DNA from: JAWPMT01 sp964653795
GTDB taxonomy: Bacteria; Bacteroidota; Bacteroidia; Cytophagales; Cyclobacteriaceae
Direction of reading: 5' to 3'
NCBI GenBank assembly: GCA_964653795.1
Contig: CAZZHO010000155.1
Coordinates: 1-11,116, forward strand
DNA: 11,116 nucleotides
The notes below the pieces were generated by a model. The model did not search any database, was not told where the DNA came from, and saw only the letters and a list, made by a program, of their open reading frames with translations. Position 1 is the stretch's first letter, and each line of letters begins with the position of its first letter. Of the stretch, positions 1-6,829 are shown piece after piece. A program made the translations under genes and the position numbers.

Positions 1-1
1 G

Positions 2-676
2 ACCAAGGAGCGGAAATTCATTGTGGAGGGACGTAAAAACATACTCGAGCTCCTTAATTCCAAATTGAGAGTGGCAAGACTTTTTGGGACAAGGGGTTTT
101 GAAGACTATCTAAAGCAAGAGAATAAATCGGTTGACTTTGAGCCAATAGCGCCAAAGGAGTTGGAATCACTGGGTTCATATGTAACAAACGATTTTGCTT
201 TGGCGGTAGTCCACATACCTGAAAGTTCTGCAGATCTGGAAGAGGAGGGGCCAATCATATTACTAGATGGTATCAATGACCCTGGGAATTTAGGCACAAT
301 AGCCAGAACAATGGATTGGTTTGGATTCAGGAATTTGATTTGCTCCTCGGACTGTGCGGAGTTCTATAACCCCAAGACCATTACTTCTTCAATGGGCTCA
401 TTTTGCAGAATCAATCCTTATTACACGGATTTGGTTGAATATGTCAATGGCTTTCCAAATCATAATAAATATGGATTGGTGTTAGGAGGGGAGTTAATGG
501 GAAGAAGGATGATCAAGAATGGAATATATATTCTTGGGAGTGAGTCACACGGAATTCGCCCTGAGCTAAGAGCACAGCTTTCGCATCAAATTACAATAAA
601 AGGAAAAGGCGACGCTGAGTCTCTCAATGTCGCCATCGCCGCTGGAATACTATTTCACAAGATTAGTGAGACCTGA
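2..676 (+). CDS. TrmH/SpoU-family RNA 2'-O-methyltransferase, 5' end cut off by the window
   Basis: SpoU-class SAM-dependent methyltransferase, expected to methylate a ribose 2'-OH in rRNA or tRNA in the cytoplasm. The reading frame is open to the window edge. The GTG at 23 lies inside the typical N-terminal phrase KFIVEGRKN of the substrate-binding domain, so it is an internal Val codon and the true start is upstream. Of the 224 visible residues, three knot-fold motifs can be read: motif 1 DGINDPGNLGTIAR (about 89-102), motif 2 YILGSESHGIRPEL (about 176-189) and motif 3 ESLNVAIAAGI (about 206-216). The preceding SSMGS segment is also typical. The gene probably lacks only about 20-30 codons. 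It converges on pgi with a 14-nt overlap (663-676). The target nucleotide cannot be told from the sequence, so no TrmH, RlmB or TsnR assignment is made. Confidence 0.9.
   Translation, partial: TKERKFIVEGRKNILELLNSKLRVARLFGTRGFEDYLKQENKSVDFEPIAPKELESLGSYVTNDFALAVVHIPESSADLEEEGPIILLDGINDPGNLGTIARTMDWFGFRNLICSSDCAEFYNPKTITSSMGSFCRINPYYTDLVEYVNGFPNHNKYGLVLGGELMGRRMIKNGIYILGSESHGIRPELRAQLSHQITIKGKGDAESLNVAIAAGILFHKISET
596..634 (-). terminator. Intrinsic terminator of pgi, inside the methyltransferase coding sequence
   Basis: Read on the minus strand, GGCGAC (634-629) pairs with GTCGCC (613-608). The inner segments continue the stem to a three-base AGA loop: 12 paired positions with one mismatch and one G-U. 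The tail TTTTCCTTTTATT follows at once. The stem begins 28 nt after the pgi stop. On the plus strand the same bases encode GDAESLNVA, part of SpoU motif 3. No U-tract follows on the plus strand, so it should act only on pgi transcripts. Confidence 0.7.
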
Positions 677-2318
677 GCTCCTTGTACTTATTGATGAGAC
701 TGTCAGTCGATGAGTCATGATTTCCACTTTCATCTCCCTGTATCTCGCCAAGTATAGAACTAGCCAATTGTTTTCCTAATTCGACTCCCCATTGATCAAA
801 GCTGAAAACATTCCAAATTATACCTTGGACGAAAATTTTATGCTCATACATGGCCACTAAGGAGCCAAGGGTCCTGGGATCCAACTTTTCAATAAGAATA
901 CTATTGGTGGGTTTGTTGCCTTCAAAAACTTTGAAAGGTACCAGCCTATCAATCTCTTCATGACTCTTTCCGGAGTTAGCAAGTTCCTGCCTTACCTGCT
1001 GCTCACTCTTTCCAATCATCAAAGCTTCAGTTTGAGCAATGAAATTGGCAATTAGCTTGTCATGATGATCAAAATGATCGTGTGGTGGTTTAGCAGCGGC
1101 AATAAAGTCACAAGGAATGAGTTTGGTTCCTTGGTGAATCAATTGATAAAAGGCGTGCTGGCCATTAGTGCCAGGCTCACCCCAGATGATCTGTCCACTT
1201 TGGTAATCGATCTTCTCCCCATTCCTATCTACATATTTGCCATTACTTTCCATATCTCCTTGCTGAAGATAGCGACTTAAGTGGCTTAAAAGGTGATCGT
1301 AGGGAAGAATGGCATGGGTTTCTGCTCCAAAGAAGTTGTTGTACCAGATACCTAAAAGCGCCATCATTGCTGGGATATTGTCAGTGACGCCTTCTGTTTC
1401 GAAGAAGTGCTTGTCCATGGCTTCAGCACCCTTCAGCAATTCCTCAAAATGGTCATAACCTACCGTACAAGCAATGCTTAGCCCTATTGCCGACCACAGA
1501 GAATAACGACCCCCGACCCAATCCCAGAACTCAAACATATTTTGAGTGTCGATGCCAAATTCTGAAACCTTCTCACTGTTTGTCGAAACGGCTACGAAGT
1601 GTTTTTTGATATGTTCGTTTTCATTGGCAGTGGCCATAAACCAATCTCTCGCGGATTTAGCATTGGTCATGGTTTCCTGAGTTGTGAATGTCTTTGAAGC
1701 TATGATGAATAGCGTGGTTTCAGGATTTACTTCCTGCAGTTTTTCACTTAGATCTGAAGCGTCAACATTCGAGACGAAGTAAGTTTTGATACCAGGGTGC
1801 GCATAGGGCTTAAGCGCCTTTGTGATCATGAAAGGTCCTAGATCTGATCCACCTATTCCTATATTGATAATAGATTCAATTCTTTTTCCAGTGTATCCGA
1901 GCCATTCGCCGTTCTGGACTTTGGATGAAAATGCTTTGATATCAGCTAAAACTTCATCGACAAGAGAAGTGATGTCACTCCCTTTGGTTTTATAGACCTG
2001 ATTTGATCGATTTCTTAGGGCGGTGTGTAAAACGGCTCTTCCTTCAGTCTGGTTAATTTCATCCCCATTTCTCATGGCTTTTTTCCCCTCCTCAAGCTGG
2101 CATTCCCTTGCTAACTTTTCAAATAGTTGGACCGTTTCTACTGAAAGAAAGTTTTTGGAGAAGTCAATATGAATTGATTCAAAACTCCTACTGAAGGTTT
2201 TATTCCTCTCTGGATTTTCTGCAAAAAGCCTTGCTAATGATTTTTGAGAAATAGTCTCAAAGTGCGACTGGAGTTCTTTCCAAGCGTCAGTTGTAGTAGG
2301 ATTGGTCTTAGGTAACAT
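663..2318 (-). CDS. pgi: Glucose-6-phosphate isomerase
   Basis: Cytoplasmic glycolytic and gluconeogenic enzyme interconverting glucose-6-phosphate and fructose-6-phosphate. The protein has 551 residues from ATG at 2318, close to the roughly 550 usual for the long E. coli/eukaryote-type PGI. Visible features are IGIGGSDLGP in the first sugar-isomerase (SIS) domain (about 153-162), signature WDWVGGRYSLWSAIG (about 266-280), QGDMESNGK with the catalytic Glu (about 353-361), the catalytic His in GTNGQHAFYQ (about 388), and signature 2 GIIWNVFSFDQWGVELGK (about 499-516) with the catalytic Lys. A TTG one codon upstream (2321) keeps frame, but ATG is preferred. It lies 47 bp downstream of the antiporter on the same strand and may be co-transcribed. 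A long hairpin ends 3 nt before its start. Its stop overlaps the methyltransferase end by 14 nt. Confidence 0.98.
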   Translation of the reverse strand: MLPKTNPTTTDAWKELQSHFETISQKSLARLFAENPERNKTFSRSFESIHIDFSKNFLSVETVQLFEKLARECQLEEGKKAMRNGDEINQTEGRAVLHTALRNRSNQVYKTKGSDITSLVDEVLADIKAFSSKVQNGEWLGYTGKRIESIINIGIGGSDLGPFMITKALKPYAHPGIKTYFVSNVDASDLSEKLQEVNPETTLFIIASKTFTTQETMTNAKSARDWFMATANENEHIKKHFVAVSTNSEKVSEFGIDTQNMFEFWDWVGGRYSLWSAIGLSIACTVGYDHFEELLKGAEAMDKHFFETEGVTDNIPAMMALLGIWYNNFFGAETHAILPYDHLLSHLSRYLQQGDMESNGKYVDRNGEKIDYQSGQIIWGEPGTNGQHAFYQLIHQGTKLIPCDFIAAAKPPHDHFDHHDKLIANFIAQTEALMIGKSEQQVRQELANSGKSHEEIDRLVPFKVFEGNKPTNSILIEKLDPRTLGSLVAMYEHKIFVQGIIWNVFSFDQWGVELGKQLASSILGEIQGDESGNHDSSTDSLINKYKELRSH

Positions 2319-2321
2319 CAA

Positions 2322-2369
2322 TTAAAATATTTCGGGCGCCAAGATAGGGCGGTTCCGATAATATTTTAA
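2322..2369 (-). promoter_or_regulatory. Large imperfect hairpin in the antiporter-pgi spacer
   Basis: Nearly the whole spacer folds on itself. TTAAAATATT (2369-2360 on the minus strand) is a perfect inverted repeat of AATATTTTAA (2331-2322). Inside it, TCGG pairs with CCGA across a one-base bulge, and CGCC pairs with GGCG around a 7-nt loop. The 5' arm includes the antiporter TAA stop. The 3' arm ends 3 nt before the pgi ATG. It could be a leaky terminator, an mRNA-stability element or a translation-masking structure. The sequence alone does not decide. Confidence 0.5.
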
Positions 2370-3358
2370 CCTCTTACAAACAGATAATACATGTAAGCTA
2401 CGAAGCCGACGAGATAAAGAATTCCCTCCGCTCTATCAAGCTTGTACTTATTGAAAGTGAACATGAAAATGAAGAGCATGAAAGTACCAACCATCACAAG
2501 GATGAGGTCGATATTCAGGTCATCGAAAAGGCCTGTTGCAGAGAATTGTAGGGGACTATGCACTATTGCCGTCATGCCCAGCACTAATAACAGGTTGAAA
2601 ATATTGGAGCCTACTATATTTCCTACAGCCAAATCCGATTTCTTATGAAATGCTGCAACGGCAGAAGTAGCCAATTCTGGGAGAGAGGTACCTGCAGCTA
2701 ATATCGTAAGGCCTATGAGCTTTTTACTTACACCATAATGATTAGCGATCTCTACTGCATTGTCCACTATCATCTCACCACCAAAAATCAATCCAGCTAT
2801 TCCCAAAACGATCATGATGGTGGTCTTGACGCTATTGAACATGACTATTTCATCGTCATCATCATCTTGTTGGTCTGGGTGTCTTTGAAGGTTTAAGAAG
2901 ATATAGACTAAGAATCCCACAAACATGGAAATCAATATCAAACCATCCCATAAAGAAAGACTATTGGATTCTTTCTCAAAGAAGGTCATGTCATTCACTA
3001 AAATGAAAAACATGAAGGTGGCTAACAAGCTATATGGAACCTCTTTCCATAGGGCGTTTTGTTGGACGGTCAGAGGATAGATAACACTTGATACACCTAG
3101 AATCAGAAATATGTTGAAAATATTGCTACCTATAATGTTTCCGAAAACTAAACCATCATTGTCTGTACCCCCCGAAATAATATTGACAACTAACTCTGGA
3201 GCAGATGTACCCATTGCCACGACGGTTAGTCCTATGGCAATGTCGGAGATATTAAACCTCTTCGCTAGAGATGAAGCGCCATTGACTAGAAAGTCCGCTC
3301 CTTTGATGAGGAGAACGAAGCCAACGGCCACTAATAGTAAATTCACAATTACATCCAA
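2366..3358 (-). CDS. CaCA-family calcium/sodium antiporter (YrbG-like)
   Basis: Inner-membrane cation/Ca2+ exchanger, expected to expel Ca2+ against Na+ (or K+/H+) influx. The 330 residues match the usual 310-330 of bacterial members and comprise about ten hydrophobic segments. Both inverted alpha repeats are intact: repeat 1 has GTSAPEL (50-56) and GNIIGSN (73-79), and repeat 2 has GTSLPEL (223-229) and GNIVGSN (246-252). The acidic residues of GTSxPEL are the ion ligands in this family. The halves are joined by a hydrophilic loop with an acidic run, DDDDDE (165-170). The start is TTG at 3358: an in-frame stop lies seven codons upstream, and the first in-frame ATG (codon 49) would delete alpha repeat 1. 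GTG at codon 5 is the only close alternative. It precedes pgi on the same strand; no functional link is evident. Ion specificity is not resolved. Confidence 0.93.
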   Translation of the reverse strand: MDVIVNLLLVAVGFVLLIKGADFLVNGASSLAKRFNISDIAIGLTVVAMGTSAPELVVNIISGGTDNDGLVFGNIIGSNIFNIFLILGVSSVIYPLTVQQNALWKEVPYSLLATFMFFILVNDMTFFEKESNSLSLWDGLILISMFVGFLVYIFLNLQRHPDQQDDDDDEIVMFNSVKTTIMIVLGIAGLIFGGEMIVDNAVEIANHYGVSKKLIGLTILAAGTSLPELATSAVAAFHKKSDLAVGNIVGSNIFNLLLVLGMTAIVHSPLQFSATGLFDDLNIDLILVMVGTFMLFIFMFTFNKYKLDRAEGILYLVGFVAYMYYLFVRG

Positions 3359-3392
3359 AGCGATCTGGTTAGGTTATGCGGTTAAGGATTTG

Positions 3393-3424
3393 GAAATATA
3401 AATATTTTTAGATGATCTATTCAA
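3393..3424 (-). promoter_or_regulatory. Candidate Bacteroidota-type promoter for the antiporter (and pgi)
   Basis: On the minus strand TTG (3424-3422) is followed after 21 nt by TATATTTC (3400-3393), a 7/8 match to the TAnnTTTG -7 box. Transcription would begin near 3386, about 28 nt before the TTG start codon. The call rests on pattern and spacing alone in AT-rich DNA. Confidence 0.35.
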
Positions 3425-3452
3425 AATCCCCGCAAATTAAACATCTGCGGAG
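3424..3452 (-). terminator. Weak intrinsic terminator after the phosphohexomutase gene
   Basis: On the minus strand CTCCGCA (3452-3446) pairs with TGCGGGG (3434-3428), giving 7 bp with one G-U and an 11-nt loop. The tail is short, ATTTTGA. It begins 24 nt after the mutase stop and directly abuts the candidate antiporter promoter. The stem is modest and the U-tract short, so partial read-through is plausible. Confidence 0.4.
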
Positions 3453-3476
3453 GTATTTGCCTAACATATTTTGAAT

Positions 3477-5204
3477 TTACTGGACTAAATCACTTTCCAT
3501 TGCATCTATTGTAGTTTGCAGCTGATTGTGACTTTCGTAAATGTCCATTTTTTCCAATAAACTATCATTTCTGACAGAGAAGTAGAATTTGATCTTAGGC
3601 TCTGTGCCTGAAGGCCTTACAGAAATTTTACTGCCATTTTCCGTAAAAAACTGCAATACATTGCTTTTTGGTAAATCGATATTGGTTTCTGCACCTGTGC
3701 TAAGATCTTTGGATACGCTGCTTTCGTAATCTTTCACAAGTGTTACTTTTTCTCCTCCTAAAGTAGCTGGAGGAGTAGAACGGAAATTTTCCATCATTTT
3801 GGCGATTTCCTCGGCGCCACTTTTACCTTTCTTAGTTAAGGATTTCAACCCTTCTAGGTAAGTGCCGTACTCTTTTGATATCTCAATGAGTAATTCAAAT
3901 AGTGATTTGCCCTCGTTTTTGGACCATGCTGTCATTTCAGCTATCATGGCACAGCTAGCTATTGCGTCCTTATCTCTTACACTATCGCCGATTAGATATC
4001 CGTAACTCTCTTCACCGCCACCAATAAATTGCTCTTTTCCTTCTAGTTCTTTTATAAGTGATGCAATGAATTTGAATCCAGTCAAAGTTTCATAGCTCGC
4101 AACACCAAATGCAGATGCGATATTTTGGATAAGGTCCGTAGTGACGATGGTTTTGACTACATATTGGCTATTTCCCACTTTACCCAATTCTTTCCATCTT
4201 CTAAGAAGATAGTAGATCAGTAGGGAGCCAGTCTGATTTCCATTGAGTAGTTGGAATTCACCCTTGGTGTTTTTTACTGCAATACCGACCCTGTCCGAGT
4301 CTGGATCTGTTGCCATCACAAGATCAGCATCTACTTCAGCTGCTTTTTCCAAGGCTATCTTAAGCGCCTCTGCCTCTTCAGGGTTCGGGTAAATAACTGT
4401 AGGGAAGTTTCCATTGGGCTCGGCTTGTTCTTCTACCACAATAACATTATCAAAGCCCATCTTGGCAAGGACAGGAGGGACCAGCGTGATGCCAGTACCA
4501 TGAATAGAAGAAAATACAATCTTCAAATCATGTTGTGCTTTTATAGCCTCCGGGGATAATGATAATCCGGTAATCATATCAAGGTACTTATCATCAAGCT
4601 CTTTTCCTATGGCCTCTATCAAATCAGGTTTCGCGGAGAAATTGATGTCTTCAAAGGATTGAATAGCTTGTACTTCGCTGATTACGTTTTTATCATGAGG
4701 AGCAACTATCTGGGCACCATCATCCCAGTACGCTTTATATCCGTTGTATTCCTTTGGGTTATGTGATGCTGTGACAACCACACCACTTTGACAACCAAGT
4801 TGTCTAATAGCATAAGATAATTCCGGGGTGGGTCTTAGACTCTCGAAGAGGTATACCTTAATGTCATTAGCTGAAAAGATATTGGCGGTTTGTTCTGCGA
4901 AAAACCTACTGTTATTTCTACTGTCATGGGCGATCGCTACACTGATCTGTTTGTCCGTAAAGGTTTTTAATAGGTAGTTTGCCAGTCCTTGAGTAGCCAT
5001 GCCAATAGTGTATCGATTCATTCTGTTAGAACCTACACCCATTATTCCTCTCAACCCGCCAGTTCCAAATTCCAGGTCTTTGTAGAATGAGTCAGTTAAT
5101 TCTGTGTTATCCGAAGCATCAATGAGTTCTTTTATGGCTTTTTTAGTATCCTCATCAATTTGGTTACTTTCTAACCATTTGTTTGCTTTTGATAATACAT
5201 CCAT
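3477..5204 (-). CDS. Phosphoglucomutase-type alpha-D-phosphohexomutase
   Basis: Cytoplasmic enzyme moving phosphate between C1 and C6 of a hexose, most likely glucose-1-P to glucose-6-P. This connects nucleotide-sugar and polysaccharide metabolism to glycolysis. The 575 residues agree with the PgcA/PGM2-like branch. All four active-site loops are present: TASHNP with the phosphoserine (145-150, Ser147), metal-binding DPDSDR (300-305), sugar-binding GGGEESYG (395-402) and phosphate-binding RPSGTEPK (530-537). The N-terminal FGTGGLRGIMG (about 46-56) is typical of this branch. The start at ATG 5204 is clear. pgi, which uses its product, lies two genes downstream. It is divergent from the small acidic gene; a LacI-like operator candidate lies about 110 nt upstream of its start. 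Phosphomannomutase activity cannot be excluded, so no symbol is assigned. Confidence 0.95.
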   Translation of the reverse strand: MDVLSKANKWLESNQIDEDTKKAIKELIDASDNTELTDSFYKDLEFGTGGLRGIMGVGSNRMNRYTIGMATQGLANYLLKTFTDKQISVAIAHDSRNNSRFFAEQTANIFSANDIKVYLFESLRPTPELSYAIRQLGCQSGVVVTASHNPKEYNGYKAYWDDGAQIVAPHDKNVISEVQAIQSFEDINFSAKPDLIEAIGKELDDKYLDMITGLSLSPEAIKAQHDLKIVFSSIHGTGITLVPPVLAKMGFDNVIVVEEQAEPNGNFPTVIYPNPEEAEALKIALEKAAEVDADLVMATDPDSDRVGIAVKNTKGEFQLLNGNQTGSLLIYYLLRRWKELGKVGNSQYVVKTIVTTDLIQNIASAFGVASYETLTGFKFIASLIKELEGKEQFIGGGEESYGYLIGDSVRDKDAIASCAMIAEMTAWSKNEGKSLFELLIEISKEYGTYLEGLKSLTKKGKSGAEEIAKMMENFRSTPPATLGGEKVTLVKDYESSVSKDLSTGAETNIDLPKSNVLQFFTENGSKISVRPSGTEPKIKFYFSVRNDSLLEKMDIYESHNQLQTTIDAMESDLVQ

Positions 5205-5279
5205 GATAGTTACGTTATTGTGAGAGTTTTAAAATTCAATGTTTAATACAAGACTGAATAGAAATATTTTCAGTTGTAG

Positions 5280-5309
5280 TTGTCTTTTTTAAAAATGTTT
5301 TAAAATTTG
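5280..5309 (+). promoter_or_regulatory. Candidate promoter for the small acidic gene
   Basis: TTG at 5280-5282 is followed after 18 nt by TAAAATTTG (5301-5309). This resembles the Bacteroidota -7 box TAnnTTTG with one extra A. The predicted start of transcription (about 5316) would give a leader of roughly 27 nt. The surrounding spacer is very AT-rich, so chance matches are easy. Confidence 0.3.
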
Positions 5310-5313
5310 CCAA

Positions 5314-5327
5314 TGCAAACGTTTTCA
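5314..5327. promoter_or_regulatory. Candidate LacI-family (cre-like) operator
   Basis: TGCAAACGTTTTCA is a 14-bp imperfect palindrome centred on CG. It matches the cre/LacI-type pattern TGWAANCGNTNWCA at all specified positions but one. It lies between the divergent phosphohexomutase and small acidic genes, at the predicted transcription start of the latter and 16 nt before its ATG. A repressor bound here would most directly block the plus-strand gene. No LacI-family regulator gene is in the window. Confidence 0.35.
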
Positions 5328-5342
5328 TAAAACTATTTCGGC

Positions 5343-5750
5343 ATGAATATAGAGAAACTTAATGAGGCATTTGTTGCCATTGCGGAAAAGAAAATTGACT
5401 TAAAAAGATTTGATCCGAATGATCCGCAGTATGATGTTTTATTGTCTGAGATTCGGGAAATGGAAGATTCGTTTTTAAGCGATTATGGCGCTTTCATGGA
5501 AGATGCATTGTTTAATGTACATGATGAATATTGTCCGGATAACGATGTGTTACTTCCTATAGCCTATATGGCCTCACAATATCTGAAGGATGATGAGCGC
5601 TACGATGTGGAAAATGATCAGGGGATACCCGTTGAAGCTGATGATTTTCCTGGTATACGTGCCCGTTTGGTTTTAGTGCCTGAGCCTACTCGCCTGATTT
5701 TACAGGGAGAGCAGGCAGAGTTCAAAGAAACAGTCTGGGTAGCTCGCTAA
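5343..5750 (+). CDS. Small acidic protein of unknown function
   Basis: I do not recognise a named domain. The 135-residue product starts at ATG 5343 and has no signal peptide or membrane segment, so it is probably cytoplasmic. It is strongly acidic, with about 31 Asp/Glu against 13 Lys/Arg. The N-terminal third looks helical (about 1-60). It is followed by an acidic, Tyr-containing region with DDERYDVENDQG (about 82-93), then a more hydrophobic stretch RARLVLVPEPTRLIL (about 105-119) that could form beta strands. Ordinary codon use, a candidate promoter and a strong terminator 33 nt after the stop support a real gene. It is divergent from the phosphohexomutase and overlaps the trpS stop tail-to-tail by 4 nt. 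It may be a conserved lineage-specific protein, but that needs a homology search. Confidence 0.8.
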   Translation: MNIEKLNEAFVAIAEKKIDLKRFDPNDPQYDVLLSEIREMEDSFLSDYGAFMEDALFNVHDEYCPDNDVLLPIAYMASQYLKDDERYDVENDQGIPVEADDFPGIRARLVLVPEPTRLILQGEQAEFKETVWVAR

Positions 5751-6715
5751 AATTTAATTTTGTCCTTGACTTTTGCCAACACCGCCGAAGATACTTCTTC
5801 GGCTTTTTTTTCGCCACTTTCAAGTAGTTTCTCAAGATCTCCGAGGTTTTCCATCAATCTGGCATATTCCACTCTTTCCTTTGAGTATTTATCAATGATA
5901 ACTTCGTAAAGTGATTGTTTGGCCTGGCCATATCCGTAGTTACCACCCAAGTAATTAGCTCTCATCTCTTCAGTTTCAGTAGCTGGAGCTAAAATCTTAT
6001 ACAGGCTGAAGACATTACAGGTATCTGGATTCTTTGGCTCTTCCAAAGGAGTGCTATCTGTTTGGATTTGCATGATGTTCTTGCGGAGCTTCTTATCCGG
6101 TAGGAATATATCTATGATATTGCCGTAAGTCTTGCTCATTTTCTGACCGTCTGTTCCAGGTATGGTCATTAACTCCTCACTGATTCGAGGCTCCGGCATC
6201 ACGAAGGTCTCTCCATAGGTGTTGTTGAAGGTTTTGGCTATATCCCTCGTAATCTCCAGATGTTGCTTCTGGTCTTTGCCAACAGGAACAATCTCCGCAT
6301 CATACATTAAGATATCCGCAGCCATCAAGACAGGATAGGTGAAAAGCCCCGCATTGACGTCAGATAGTCTGTCAGATTTTTCCTTGAACGAATGCGAATT
6401 AGCCAACATCGGAAAGGGAGTGAAGCAATTGAGGTACCAGGCAAGTTCAGATACGAAGGGTACTTTAGATTGTCTATAAAAAGTATTCCTATCTGTATCG
6501 AACCCAAAAGCGATCCAGGCAGCGGCTACGGAGAAGGTGTTTTCTGTTCGGATAGCTCCGTCTTTTATTGATACCAAAGAATGCATATCAGCAATGAATG
6601 CGAATGTCTCATTTTTGGGATCCTTAGAAAGCTCTATTGCTGGAATAATTGCGCCTAATAAATTACCTAAGTGCGGTTTCCCAGAGCTCTGTATACCTGT
6701 TAGTACTCTTGCCAT
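5747..6715 (-). CDS. trpS: Tryptophanyl-tRNA synthetase
   Basis: Class Ic aminoacyl-tRNA synthetase charging tRNA-Trp in the cytoplasm. The 322 residues agree with the usual 320-340 for bacterial TrpRS. The N-terminal GIQSSGKPHLGNLLGA carries the HIGH-type motif as HLGN (15-18 region). The tryptophan/ATP-site segment PVGKDQKQHLEITRDIA is at about 144-160, and the KMSKS loop is present as KMSKT (192-196). Start at ATG 6715 gives the canonical MARVLTGIQSSG beginning. The C-terminal 20 codons also contain a terminator for the convergent small acidic gene. The TAG stop shares its bases with that gene's TAA in a 4-nt tail-to-tail overlap. No attenuator or T-box-like leader is seen in the 114 bp between its start and the DUF1573 gene start. 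Confidence 0.98.
   Translation of the reverse strand: MARVLTGIQSSGKPHLGNLLGAIIPAIELSKDPKNETFAFIADMHSLVSIKDGAIRTENTFSVAAAWIAFGFDTDRNTFYRQSKVPFVSELAWYLNCFTPFPMLANSHSFKEKSDRLSDVNAGLFTYPVLMAADILMYDAEIVPVGKDQKQHLEITRDIAKTFNNTYGETFVMPEPRISEELMTIPGTDGQKMSKTYGNIIDIFLPDKKLRKNIMQIQTDSTPLEEPKNPDTCNVFSLYKILAPATETEEMRANYLGGNYGYGQAKQSLYEVIIDKYSKERVEYARLMENLGDLEKLLESGEKKAEEVSSAVLAKVKDKIKF
5784..5811 (+). terminator. Strong intrinsic terminator of the small acidic gene, inside trpS
   Basis: GCCGAAG (5784-5790) pairs perfectly with CTTCGGC (5797-5803) around a 6-nt loop and is followed by eight T (5804-5811). It begins 33 nt after the small gene's stop. On the minus strand the same bases encode the trpS C-terminal segment KKAEEVSSA. 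There the U-tract becomes an A-tract before the hairpin, so trpS transcription should not be stopped. Confidence 0.8.
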
Positions 6716-6806
6716 GCCGCAAACCTATGAAGATTTTACGGTCAATTAAAGGTGTTAATGATTACCTAATTTGACGGTTTTTAACGATGTGGTTTTTCTT
6801 GTTTTG

Positions 6807-6814
6807 TATTTTTG
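6807..6814 (+). promoter_or_regulatory. Candidate -7 box for the DUF1573 gene
   Basis: TATTTTTG is an exact match to the Bacteroidota TAnnTTTG element, 15 nt before the ATG at 6830. It implies a leader of under 10 nt. No TTG -33 element is seen at the usual spacing, which weakens the call. The box overlaps an in-frame TTG at 6812 and so argues against that codon being the start. Confidence 0.35.
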
Positions 6815-6829
6815 AAAGAAAAAATAGCA

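Noticed and set aside
23..25. GTG at 23 as the methyltransferase start
   Set aside because: The frame is open upstream and reads KERKFIVEG, the conserved N-terminal phrase of the family. The Val is internal.
676..735. A terminator for the methyltransferase just beyond its stop
   Set aside because: GACTGTCAGTC can form only a 4-bp stem with no T-tract. Not supportable.
2319..2321. TTG at 2321 as the pgi start
   Set aside because: An ATG follows immediately at 2318. The TTG adds one residue and has no supporting signal.
5226..5307. Direct repeat GTTTTAAAATT at 5226-5236 and 5297-5307 as paired regulatory sites
   Set aside because: The copies are short, nearly palindromic and purely AT-rich in a very AT-rich spacer. 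Chance similarity is likely.
6720..6727. TAGGTTTG on the minus strand as the trpS -7 box
   Set aside because: It matches TAnnTTTG exactly but is only 4 nt before the ATG, which would put the transcription start inside the coding sequence. No properly spaced -33 element is seen.
6812..6829. TTG at 6812 as the start of the DUF1573 protein
   Set aside because: It would overlap the -7 box candidate and place MKEKIA before an already complete signal peptide beginning at ATG 6830.
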